From Candidatus Tectimicrobiota bacterium (lineage in GTDB: Bacteria; UBA8248; JACPRG01): DNA of 33,300 nucleotides. Position 1 is the first letter of the stretch. Each line of letters begins with the position of its first letter. A model generated the notes under the pieces. That model had not been told where the DNA came from. It saw nothing but the letters and a program-made list of their open reading frames with translations, and did no database searches. The stretch is taken from NCBI GenBank assembly GCA_016190025.1, contig JACPRG010000009.1, positions 1-33,300 of the forward strand, in the 5' to 3' direction. Shown here in pieces: positions 1 to 7,924 of this stretch. The translations under genes and the position numbers were made by a program.

Positions 1-627
1 CGTGAACCGCCCGCCGATGGGGATCAGCAAAACGTCCACCCTCCCCAGCTCTTCCAGCTGCCGCGGCGTCAGAAGCCCCGCCAGATCGCCCAGATGGGCC
101 ACGCAGACCCGGCCGAAATTGTACGTGAACGCGGCCCCCTTCATCGGCCCCGTCTCGTAGCCGGTGTGGTAGACGGGAATGCTGCGGATCTCCACCTCCC
201 GCACCTGGGTCTGAACGCGCCGCCACTCCGCCCCGAACTCCGTCAGGCCGCGCAGGACGCCCGGGTTCCCCTCCACGATCTCCACGGCGTTGTGGTTCCG
301 GTGCTCCCGGCCGACAGTGACCGCGTGGGCGCTGATCTTCGGGGTCGGGTACATACCGGGCGCGAGGGGGTCGGTCACGATGCGCGTATCGCTCTTCGAG
401 GTGAGGCGGAAGAAGCTGTGGCCGAACCACTCGACGGTGACGTCGGCCCGGGCCGCGCCCGTCTCGGCGGCGACGGCGAAAGAGGCCAGACGGACGGAGG
501 CCGCCGGAAAATCCCGGACCATGGTTCGGGGCCGGCAGGCGCCCCAGGCCGCGGACACCATCGAGAACTCCCACGCCAGCGCCAACAACACGACCGCGAA
601 CGCGGCCCCACATCCCCTCCTCCTCAT
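1..627 (-). CDS. Exported metallo-beta-lactamase-fold protein with degenerate metal motif (3' end outside window)
   Basis: The first 209 codons of a protein whose C-terminus lies beyond the window edge. An N-terminal hydrophobic stretch (about residues 8-26, ending AAWGA) looks like a signal peptide. After residue 55 the sequence follows the UlaG/COG2220 branch of the metallo-beta-lactamase fold: WFGHSFFRL, TDPLAPGMYP, then the position of the metal motif, then YNFGRVCVAHLGDLAG. In this family the metal motif reads roughly SHxHxDHN; here it reads GREHRNHN, so the first His is Arg and the Asp is Asn, which puts hydrolase activity in doubt. The ATG overlaps the upstream gene's TGA by four bases (ATGA), so it is translationally coupled as the last visible gene of the MoxR operon. 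The fold is fairly sure; the function is not known. Confidence 0.8.
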   Translation of the reverse strand, partial: MRRRGCGAAFAVVLLALAWEFSMVSAAWGACRPRTMVRDFPAASVRLASFAVAAETGAARADVTVEWFGHSFFRLTSKSDTRIVTDPLAPGMYPTPKISAHAVTVGREHRNHNAVEIVEGNPGVLRGLTEFGAEWRRVQTQVREVEIRSIPVYHTGYETGPMKGAAFTYNFGRVCVAHLGDLAGLLTPRQLEELGRVDVLLIPIGGRFT

Positions 628-2894
628 GGCAGCCCCCTCCTCCTCCTCACCACCCACTCGGCGCCCAGAAGGACGACCAGCGCGGCGAAGGCGTACTCGA
701 CCTTCCAGATGGGAAGCTCCCGCTCCTCCACGAGGTTGTAGCGGGCGCGAGACTCCAGCAGCCTCTCCACGGCGGCAGCGGCCCGGGCGTCAAAGGCGGA
801 CGCCTCAAAGAAGAGCCCCCCCGACCTTTGGGCCAGCTCCCGCAGGAACCCCGGACGCGGCGCCGCGTCCTCCTCCTCCACGTTGAACGTCTGGGCGCTC
901 AGAACCAGCTCTGAGGCCCCCATCTCCCGGTCCCCCCGCCGGGCCTCGGCCTGGACCCGGTACGGCCCCGGCGCGCGAAGCCGCACGCGGGCGACGTACA
1001 GCCCCGGCTCCCGGTCCGGCGAGAACCTCACCGGAGTCCGGTTTCTAAAGGGGTCCGTCAAAAAACCCCGGACCTCCGCCCCGGGGGCGGGCCGATATTC
1101 CGGGTCCAGGACGCGAAGGCGGACCTCGGCCTCCTCCCCCGCCCGGTATTGCCTTCGCAGGCTGGAGAGCCGGACCCGGTCCAGCGACGGGGACTGGACG
1201 AGCCAGTCCACCGCCCGCTTGACCAGGTCGAGATAAGGGCGGTTCCCGTGCCCCCCGCCGACCATCTCGAAGTACCACCGCCACAGGGAGCTGGAGAGAA
1301 TGGCCATCGTGCGGCCCTTGCCCACTTCCATGACGGCCAGCAGCGGGGCGCCCTTTCCCTCGCCGCCGTCGCCGACCGCCAGAACCGTGGCGTCGGACTT
1401 GACCCGAGCGACAGGGTTGTATCCGCGGAAGGGCGGCAGGGCCCCCCAGAGCTTCAGGTTGTCGTCCGGGTTGCCGCTCAGCCGGGTGACGGGATGGGTC
1501 TTCCCCGCCTCCGTCAGGACCGCGCGCAGCGCCGTATTGAAGTAGTCGCGAGGGGGCCGGTGCATCTCGACGGGCAAAATGGCCTCCACCGGGGACTCTC
1601 CGTATCCTCCGGCGCCGAACGAGGAATCCCCTCCGATCATCAGGAAAGCGCCGCCCTGCTCTACGTACTTGGCCACGTTCTCCAGGTAGTAGAAGGGAAA
1701 GTAGGGGCGAAAGGAAAAGTTGTCGAAGATGAGCAGGTCGAAATTCTGCAGCTCCCGGGAGAAGATGCGATCGGTCGGAAAGGAGATGAGGCTCAGCTCG
1801 TTCTGGGGGATGTCCACGTAGTCGTGGATGGTGCGCAGGATGACGAAGGAGACCATGTCGATGCCCGGGTCCTGCTTGAGCGCCCGGCGAAAGAACCTGT
1901 AACTCCACGAGGGGCGGCCGCTCACGTAGAGGACGCGCAGCTTGTCCCGAAGCACCTGGACCGTGAAGTCCACCGCGTTGTTGGCGCGGCTGTGCTCTCC
2001 CAGCTGGGAAAACACCTCCACCGACAGGCGGGACAGGCCCACCTCCTTGGGCGTGAAGGAGAACTCCAGTCGTTCATCGAACGGGTCCCGGCCCAGGTCG
2101 ACGGTCCGCGTGGCGAGCACCTGGCCCCCGCTCTTCAGGACGAGGGTGACCCGCTTGCCCCGAAACCCCAAGGCCCGGAGCCGGAAGCCGATCCGGGTCT
2201 CGTGGTGGAGGAAGGCCAGATCGGGCGCGCGCAGGTCCAGCATCTGTAAATCCCGGAAGCGGGCCGGATCCCCCGCCGCGATGGCGACCACGGGCGCGCC
2301 CAGACGCCGCGCCGCCTCCGCCGCATCGGCAAGGCCCAGGTTGGCCGCGCCGTCGCTGAAGAGCACGACGGCCGAGGGGGGGTGCCCCGGGGTCAGATTG
2401 CGGGCCGCCTCCAGCGCCCCGCCGATGTCGGTCCCCGTTCCCTTCGCTTCGGTCTTCTCGATGAGGGATTCGAGCCTCGCGGGCCGCGCCTCCCGGTCGA
2501 AGGTGAAATAGCGCACCCTGCCCGCGCGCGCCAGGGCCCGGCGCAGCGCAGGGGCCTCCCCCGCCAGCAGGGGCCGGAGCGCCTCGGCGCGCGCCTCCCC
2601 GCTCTCGCGGGCCGTCATGCTCGCCGAGGCGTCCACCAGGACGGCCACCTCGGGGGGGACGTGCTGGAGGACCTGCCGCAGGATCGTGGGCTGGAAGAGA
2701 TAGACCAGGAGCAGCGCGAAGACCAGAAGCCGCAGGCCCGTCAGCCCCAGGGCCACCCTCGTCCCCACCGGCCGCCGCGCCCGCAGGAAGTAGAGAACGA
2801 CCAGCGCCGCGACCCCCAGGCAAAGGGGGACGAACCACCCAAGCGAGGGCGTCCGGGCGAAGTAAAAGGCCTCGCGGACCAGAGACTCTCCCAT
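624..2894 (-). CDS. Membrane protein with VWA domain and glutamine-amidotransferase-like domain
   Basis: A 756-residue protein. Two membrane segments (about 19-37 and 46-68) are followed by a von Willebrand factor A domain with an intact MIDAS start (D88-A-S90-A-S92). A class I glutamine-amidotransferase-like region follows in the middle (LLIFDNFSF, then MIGGDSSFGAGGYGESP), of the kind found without a full catalytic triad in MoxR-linked proteins. The C-terminal part looks like a beta-rich carbohydrate-binding or Ig-like region, ending in a last membrane segment (YAFAALVVLLGAEWVV) and a basic tail. The protein is therefore anchored at both ends with its large domains probably on the periplasmic side. 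It starts five bases after the DUF4159 stop. Such proteins are typical of MoxR/BatA loci; the role is unproven, probably metal-dependent protein-protein contact. Confidence 0.88.
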   Translation of the reverse strand: MGESLVREAFYFARTPSLGWFVPLCLGVAALVVLYFLRARRPVGTRVALGLTGLRLLVFALLLVYLFQPTILRQVLQHVPPEVAVLVDASASMTARESGEARAEALRPLLAGEAPALRRALARAGRVRYFTFDREARPARLESLIEKTEAKGTGTDIGGALEAARNLTPGHPPSAVVLFSDGAANLGLADAAEAARRLGAPVVAIAAGDPARFRDLQMLDLRAPDLAFLHHETRIGFRLRALGFRGKRVTLVLKSGGQVLATRTVDLGRDPFDERLEFSFTPKEVGLSRLSVEVFSQLGEHSRANNAVDFTVQVLRDKLRVLYVSGRPSWSYRFFRRALKQDPGIDMVSFVILRTIHDYVDIPQNELSLISFPTDRIFSRELQNFDLLIFDNFSFRPYFPFYYLENVAKYVEQGGAFLMIGGDSSFGAGGYGESPVEAILPVEMHRPPRDYFNTALRAVLTEAGKTHPVTRLSGNPDDNLKLWGALPPFRGYNPVARVKSDATVLAVGDGGEGKGAPLLAVMEVGKGRTMAILSSSLWRWYFEMVGGGHGNRPYLDLVKRAVDWLVQSPSLDRVRLSSLRRQYRAGEEAEVRLRVLDPEYRPAPGAEVRGFLTDPFRNRTPVRFSPDREPGLYVARVRLRAPGPYRVQAEARRGDREMGASELVLSAQTFNVEEEDAAPRPGFLRELAQRSGGLFFEASAFDARAAAAVERLLESRARYNLVEERELPIWKVEYAFAALVVLLGAEWVVRRRRGLP

Positions 2895-2899
2895 GTGCG

Positions 2900-3715
2900 C
2901 TAGCCCACCCTTCGCTTGATGAAGGGGAGATGGATCTGGTCCTGCTTGTAGTTGGACGTCAGGGCGTAGAGCACGATGTTCACCCCCAGCTTGAAGGCCT
3001 CCCGGCGCTGGGGCTCGCCCCCGGGCTCACAGGGATAGACCCAGTTCCCGGCGGGGTCTTTCTCCCACGCGCCCCCCAGGTCGTTCTGGCAATAGACCAC
3101 GGGCGTCACGTCCCCGATCTGGATCCCCTCCAGGTAGGGGTGCACGATGCGCCGTCCGCCGACGTGCCGGACCAGATAAAAGGAACGGAAGACGGTGTGG
3201 TCGGAGGGAAGCCTCCGGAGCTCCTGTCTCGGAAACATCCGCCTCATCTCTTCGCGGAAGGCCGCGTCGAAGGCGGCCCCCACGCGCCCGACGGAGTCGT
3301 CCGCCAGCAGGGTCCCCCCGTTCTCCAGGAAGGTGCGGAGATTGTCCCGCTCCTCCTCGGACCAGGGCTCGAAGGCGTCCCGGCCGGCCTGGTAGAGAAA
3401 CGGGTAGGAGAAGACCTCCTTCGAGGCCGGCGTCAGGATCTTCCTTTCCGAAGACGCCTCCACGCTGGTCCTCGCCGTGACCTCGTCCAAAAGGGCCCGG
3501 AACGCCAGCGGGTTTGGATCCCACTCGCCCCCGCGATAGCGGAGCTGCGCGAAGGCGAAGCGGTCTTCATCCCGGCCCTTCTCCTTCGATTCGGGGAGGA
3601 GCCCCTGGGCCCAAGCCGGCCGGGCGAGGCCGATCCCGCCGAGCGCCGGCCAGGCCAAGACGGCCCCCAGGGCCCGCAAGAACCGCCTCCGATCCAGGTT
3701 TCGCAAACCGCCCAC
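2900..3715 (-). CDS. DUF4159 protein with twin-arginine signal peptide
   Basis: A 271-residue protein of the DUF4159 family, often found in MoxR/VWA operons. The N-terminus carries a Tat-type signal, DRRRFLRALG, followed by a hydrophobic run and a cleavage-like site ARPAWAQG, so export in the folded state is expected. The mature part contains the family-typical FAQLRYRGGEWDPNP and the later GGTLLADDSVG segment, which resembles a glutamine-amidotransferase-like fold, and ends LPFIKRRVG. I chose the GTG at 3715 because GGAGGA lies six bases upstream and it places the Tat motif near the start; an open frame continues to 3874 but would overlap the BatA gene. It lies 32 bases after that gene. The biochemical role is unknown. 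Confidence 0.87.
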   Translation of the reverse strand: MGGLRNLDRRRFLRALGAVLAWPALGGIGLARPAWAQGLLPESKEKGRDEDRFAFAQLRYRGGEWDPNPLAFRALLDEVTARTSVEASSERKILTPASKEVFSYPFLYQAGRDAFEPWSEEERDNLRTFLENGGTLLADDSVGRVGAAFDAAFREEMRRMFPRQELRRLPSDHTVFRSFYLVRHVGGRRIVHPYLEGIQIGDVTPVVYCQNDLGGAWEKDPAGNWVYPCEPGGEPQRREAFKLGVNIVLYALTSNYKQDQIHLPFIKRRVG

Positions 3716-3747
3716 CCTCCGTCCTCCGGCCGTCCAGGCGCGCCGCC

Positions 3748-5901
3748 CTACGGCCGCCCGGCCGCCACCACCTCCGCCGCAACCAGCCCCAGCAGGACCC
3801 AGAGGATCGCCGCCGTGAAGTCCGTGCGGGACTGCCTCCACGGATTGTATGTCTCCGGCAGGTCCTCCCGCCACAGAGCGTCCAGCGCGAGGCTCCCGAA
3901 CTTAGCCCTGAGGTCCGCGTCCGGGAGGGGCGAGAGGTCGGATTCCGCGGGGGGAGGGTTGACCGAGAAAAGAACCGCTCCCCCTTCATGCTCCGCCCGG
4001 TACACCCCGGTCTCCCCGGCCGCCCGCCAGCGCGCCGAAGCCGCGCCGGCCTCCTTCCCTCTCCCGACGGCGAACCGGAGGGTCTGCTCCAGGCCGCCGG
4101 GCCCGCGGACGGTCAAAGGCTTTCCGGCCAGGGAGATGTCCGCCCGCAGCGCCCAGGCCTGCCCCACCGCGACTCGGTCCCCGAAGGCCTCGGGCATCTC
4201 TCCGCCGGGGCAGGCCCTGCAGCCCAGATAGAGGAACAGGTTGTGAAGAAACGGCAGATAGCCGGCGCGGATGCTGAAATCGTTCCAGTCCCGGTCCGCG
4301 GTCGAGGCGAACAGCATCACCCGGCCCTTGCCGAGGGCGCTCTCCACCAGAAGCGGGGACCCGCCCCGCAGACGCATCAGGACCGCAGACCCCGGGGTCT
4401 CCGCCAACCCCACGTATCTCCTGAACCGGCTTCCCCCGAAGACGCCCTCGCCCAGGCCGGCGAACACCCGAAGCGCCGGGTGGCGCGTCTGAAGGACGCC
4501 CACCTCTTCGCCGGGCCCCGGGGCCTCCCGCACGTCCAGCATCCGGGCCGGCAGAAGCCCGGCCGGGCGAAGCAGGGAGTCGTGCCGCTCGGGGGACACC
4601 CGGTCGCCCACGAACCAGAGAAGCCCGCCGCCCCCGCGCACGTATTCGGCGACCGCGTCGCGCAACCCGAAAGACAGCCGCTCGACGTTCGCCAGAACGA
4701 GGACGTCCGTTTCGGCGAGGTCTCCCTGTTTGAGGGCCGCGGCGGGGATCCACCGGGTGCGGAACGGGGACGCCTCCAGCCCCCGCCTCGGCGCGAGGGC
4801 GTTCATCAGGTAGAAGGTCTCGCCGCCCAGGAGAGAGGTCTTGGGGTCCCCGTCCACCAGCAAGACCCGCGGCCCGTCTCGAACGAACAGGGCGAAGTGG
4901 AAGGCGTCGTCGGCGGTCAGGCCCTCGGACCGGACCTGGACCTTCCCCGGCCGGAAGCCCGGCTCGGCGAACTGGGTCTTGAAGGAGACCTCCGCCTCCC
5001 CCCCGGCCGGCACGCGCACGGTCCGCTCCTCCAGCTTCCGGCCTCCGCCGCCTCCCGCCCAGAGCTCGACCGGAAGGACGCGCGCCTCCGCCCCGTAATT
5101 CCTCACCCGGGCCCAGAGCGCCGCCGGCAGCCCCCGGAGGGCGTACTGCCCGGCCAGGCCGACCCCGGACACGGAGACGTTCGCGTCCCCCTTTTTCCTG
5201 CCCCACCGCAAAAGCCGCACGCGCACGTCCGGGTCCACGGTTTTCAGCCGCGCGACGGAGAAGGCGCCCCAGCCGTTGGCCGCCCCATCGGTGAGGAAGA
5301 GAATCTCCTTTCCCGCCCCCTGGCCTCCCGGCACCGTCCGCAGAAGGCCGAAGGCCCGTTGGAAGGCCCCCAGCACATCCGCCTCCCCGTAGGTGGGCCG
5401 AAGGGAGTCGAGGACCCGGAGGGTCTCTTCGGGCCCGGGGGTGAAGCCGGACCGGACGCCGGCCGGGGCGGCCTCCTCCGCATCCGTGGTGAGGACGGCG
5501 ATGTTCGTCCCGCGCAGGGGCGAGAGGAGTCCCCTCAGCCAGCCCTTGGCCAGATCGAACCGGACGCCCTGCTCATCCGCGAACCGCATGCTCATGGACG
5601 TGTCCAGAACGACAAGCAAGTGGGACGGGGCGGACCGCCCGCCCGTGTCCGCCGCCTGCGTCAAGACCGGCTGCGCGCCCAGGCCGACCAGCGCCAGGAC
5701 CGTCGCCGTCCGAATGGCCAAAAGGATCCACTCCTTCAAACGGAACCGCCGCGCCTTGCGCTTCTGGGACTGAAGGATGAAGTCCAGCATGGCGAAGCGG
5801 ATTGTCCGGGTGCGCCTTCGGTGGATGAGATGCACCAGCACGGGGACCGCCGCCGCAGCCGCCCCCCAGAGAAAGACGGGATTCAGGAACTGAAAGCTCA
5901 T
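3748..5901 (-). CDS. BatA-like membrane protein with VWA domain
   Basis: A 717-residue protein. The first 80 residues match the BatA (aerotolerance regulator) N-terminal domain: a membrane segment, the signature LVHLIHRRR, FAMLDFILQSQKRKARR, and a second membrane segment. A VWA domain follows with intact MIDAS residues D100, S102, S104 (LDTSMSM) and the later FLTDGAANGWG. The middle holds a beta-rich region and a GATase-like part (VLLVDGDPKTSLLGGETFYLMNAL; GGGGLLWFVGD). The C-terminal stretch AAILWVLLGLVAAEVVAAG is a last membrane segment. In related loci MoxR ATPases act on such VWA proteins. It lies 45 bases after the DUF58 gene in the same operon. The family call is firm; the name BatA comes from Bacteroides and does not prove an oxygen-tolerance role. 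Confidence 0.9.
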   Translation of the reverse strand: MSFQFLNPVFLWGAAAAAVPVLVHLIHRRRTRTIRFAMLDFILQSQKRKARRFRLKEWILLAIRTATVLALVGLGAQPVLTQAADTGGRSAPSHLLVVLDTSMSMRFADEQGVRFDLAKGWLRGLLSPLRGTNIAVLTTDAEEAAPAGVRSGFTPGPEETLRVLDSLRPTYGEADVLGAFQRAFGLLRTVPGGQGAGKEILFLTDGAANGWGAFSVARLKTVDPDVRVRLLRWGRKKGDANVSVSGVGLAGQYALRGLPAALWARVRNYGAEARVLPVELWAGGGGGRKLEERTVRVPAGGEAEVSFKTQFAEPGFRPGKVQVRSEGLTADDAFHFALFVRDGPRVLLVDGDPKTSLLGGETFYLMNALAPRRGLEASPFRTRWIPAAALKQGDLAETDVLVLANVERLSFGLRDAVAEYVRGGGGLLWFVGDRVSPERHDSLLRPAGLLPARMLDVREAPGPGEEVGVLQTRHPALRVFAGLGEGVFGGSRFRRYVGLAETPGSAVLMRLRGGSPLLVESALGKGRVMLFASTADRDWNDFSIRAGYLPFLHNLFLYLGCRACPGGEMPEAFGDRVAVGQAWALRADISLAGKPLTVRGPGGLEQTLRFAVGRGKEAGAASARWRAAGETGVYRAEHEGGAVLFSVNPPPAESDLSPLPDADLRAKFGSLALDALWREDLPETYNPWRQSRTDFTAAILWVLLGLVAAEVVAAGRP

Positions 5902-5946
5902 GTCCAGCGGCCGTCCTTCACCGCGACCCCCCGCAAAGCGGCGCCG

Positions 5947-6822
5947 TCATCCCCGCGCGGCCAGGTACCGGACCAGGGCCGTCTCCAGGGGAACGTCCGT
6001 CCGCGAAAGCTGATAATCCACCACGTCCTTCCTGCACAGGGTCCTGTATTCGCCGATGAACTGCTGGACCAGCGGCCGGTAGACGTGGGCGACGTCCTCC
6101 GGGTCCGCCGTGACCCGCCGGTCCGCCTCCAGGTCCTCAAACCGCGTCATCCCGTCGAAGGGGAAGTCCACCTCGTCCCCGTGGAGGACGTGGAAGACGA
6201 CGACCTCGTGCCGCCGGTGGCGGAACAGCCGAAGCCCCCGCACGACGGCGGTGGGATCGTCGAGCAGGTCGGAGATCACCACCGTCAGCCCCCTCCGCCC
6301 CACGTCGGAGGCCGTTTTCGCCAGCACCCGGCTCAGGCCCGTCCGCCCCTGCGGGGCCGCGCGCTCCAGCGCCTGGGCGATGGAAAGGAGCTGCGTCCGC
6401 TTGCCGCTGGGCGGGAGCGTGCGCCGGACATCCTCGTCGAAGACGACGAGGCCGACCTGGTCGCCCTGGGAGAGGAGGACGTGGGCGAGGGCGGTGGCCA
6501 GGTAGCAGGCGTACTCGAACTTGCTGAGCCCGGCGCGGCCCCGGTAGCCCATGGAGCCGCTGGCGTCGAGGAAGAGGAGGGCCTTCAGGTTGGACTCGGC
6601 CTCGTGCTCCTTGACGAAGAACCGGTCCGACTTGGCGTACACCTTCCAGTCCAAGTGCCGAAGCTCGTCCCCGGGGGCGTACTCCCGGTGCGCGGTGAAC
6701 TCCACGCTGACCCCCTTGAAGGGGCTCCGGTGGATGCCCGACAGGTGTCCGCCCATCACGAAACGGGACTCGAACGTCCGGCGGGCGATGCGGTTCAGCA
6801 GATCGGGGTCGAGATACTTCAC
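5947..6822 (-). CDS. DUF58 (VWA-like) cytoplasmic protein
   Basis: A 291-residue DUF58 protein, the near-constant partner of MoxR ATPases. The family core HREYAPGDELRHLDWKVYAKSD is preceded by a SGIHRSPFKGVSVEF segment and followed by a VWA-like domain with intact D86, S88 and S90 (FLDASGSMG) and VVISDLLDD. No membrane segment is seen. The GTG at 6822 is taken as the start because GGGGGGAG lies six bases upstream; a TTG at 6840 is in frame but lies before that ribosome site. It lies 67 bases downstream of moxR and upstream of the BatA-like gene. Its usual proposed role is as an adaptor or substrate-binding partner of MoxR, and that is an inference here. Confidence 0.92.
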   Translation of the reverse strand: MKYLDPDLLNRIARRTFESRFVMGGHLSGIHRSPFKGVSVEFTAHREYAPGDELRHLDWKVYAKSDRFFVKEHEAESNLKALLFLDASGSMGYRGRAGLSKFEYACYLATALAHVLLSQGDQVGLVVFDEDVRRTLPPSGKRTQLLSIAQALERAAPQGRTGLSRVLAKTASDVGRRGLTVVISDLLDDPTAVVRGLRLFRHRRHEVVVFHVLHGDEVDFPFDGMTRFEDLEADRRVTADPEDVAHVYRPLVQQFIGEYRTLCRKDVVDYQLSRTDVPLETALVRYLAARG

Positions 6823-6889
6823 GGCGGGCTCCCCCCGCAACGTGCTCGGCGGTCCGGGACATGGTGGGGGCCCGGCCCCCGAGGCGGCC

Positions 6890-7921
6890 TCAGACCTTCA
6901 GGGCAGCCTCCGGCTCGACGGTGGCCAGAAGACGGTCGATCACGTGGTCGGGCGTCACGCCGTCCGCCTCCGCGTTGAAATTCGTCAGGATGCGGTGCCT
7001 CAGCACGGAGCCGGCCAGCTCCCGGATATCCTCCTCCGACGCGTTGAAGCGCCCGTCCAAAATGGCCCTCGACTTGGCGCCCAGGATCAGATACTGCGAG
7101 GCCCGGGGGCCGGCGCCCCAGTTCACGTACTCCCGGACGAACTCGGGCGCGTCCGGCTCGCCGGGCCGGGAGCGCCGCACCAGGTTGACCGCGTAGCGGA
7201 CCACGTACTCCGCGGCCGGGACCCGGCGCACCACCGCCTGCAGGCGCGGAAGATCTCGGGAGATCGCCACCGGATCGACTGTGGGGCTCTCCGAGCCCGT
7301 CGTCCGCGAAACGATCTGCACCTCGTCCTCGAAGGCGGGGTAGCGGATGTGGATGTTGAACATGAACCGGTCGAGCTGGGCCTCCGGCAGGGGATACGTC
7401 CCCTCCTGCTCGATGGGGTTCTGGGTCGCCAGGACGAAGAAAGGGGGGTCGATGGGGTACGTCTTTCCGCTGGCGGTGACCCGGTACTCCTGCATCGCCT
7501 GAAGCAGGGCCGCCTGCGTCTTGGGCGGGGTCCGGTTGATCTCGTCCGCCAGCAGGATGTTGGTGAAGATCGGCCCCCGGACGAACTGGAAATGCCGGCG
7601 CCCCGTCTCGGGGTCCTCCTGCAGGATGTCCGTGCCCGTGATGTCGGACGGCATGAGATCCGGCGTGAACTGGATCCGGCCGAACTTCAGGTCCAGGGAC
7701 TGGGACAGGGTGTTGATGAGCAGCGTCTTGGCCAATCCCGGCACCCCCACCAGCAGGCAGTGCCCCCGCGCGAACAGGGCGATGAGCAGCTTGTCGATCA
7801 CCTCGTCCTGCCCGACGATCACCTTGCGGATCTCATGCAGGATCGCCTCCCTTCCCCTCGCGAGGGTCTCTACGCTGTCCAGATCGTCGTCCATGTCGTG
7901 AGGTCTTGGGCTGTTCGCCAT
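6890..7921 (-). CDS. moxR: MoxR family AAA+ ATPase
   Basis: A 343-residue AAA+ chaperone-type ATPase. Seen: IVGQDEVID near residue 35, Walker A GVPGLAKT (59-66), Walker B LLADEINR (123-130), sensor-1 region ATQNPIEQEGTYPLPEAQLDRF, and a C-terminal AAA lid. All key ATPase residues are intact. MoxR proteins couple ATP hydrolysis to remodelling or metal loading of VWA-domain partners, and three such proteins lie downstream in this operon. The ATG at 7921 has GGAG about nine bases upstream, inside the last codons of the protease gene, whose stop is two bases away, so coupling is likely. Identification is secure; the client is unknown. Confidence 0.96.
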   Translation of the reverse strand: MANSPRPHDMDDDLDSVETLARGREAILHEIRKVIVGQDEVIDKLLIALFARGHCLLVGVPGLAKTLLINTLSQSLDLKFGRIQFTPDLMPSDITGTDILQEDPETGRRHFQFVRGPIFTNILLADEINRTPPKTQAALLQAMQEYRVTASGKTYPIDPPFFVLATQNPIEQEGTYPLPEAQLDRFMFNIHIRYPAFEDEVQIVSRTTGSESPTVDPVAISRDLPRLQAVVRRVPAAEYVVRYAVNLVRRSRPGEPDAPEFVREYVNWGAGPRASQYLILGAKSRAILDGRFNASEEDIRELAGSVLRHRILTNFNAEADGVTPDHVIDRLLATVEPEAALKV

Positions 7922-7924
7922 GAT

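Noticed and set aside
3514..6978. Open frame of over 1100 codons antisense to the BatA-like and DUF58 genes
   Set aside because: Pro/Arg/Gly/His-rich translation with no domain; it mirrors real genes on the other strand, a common effect of very high GC at third positions.
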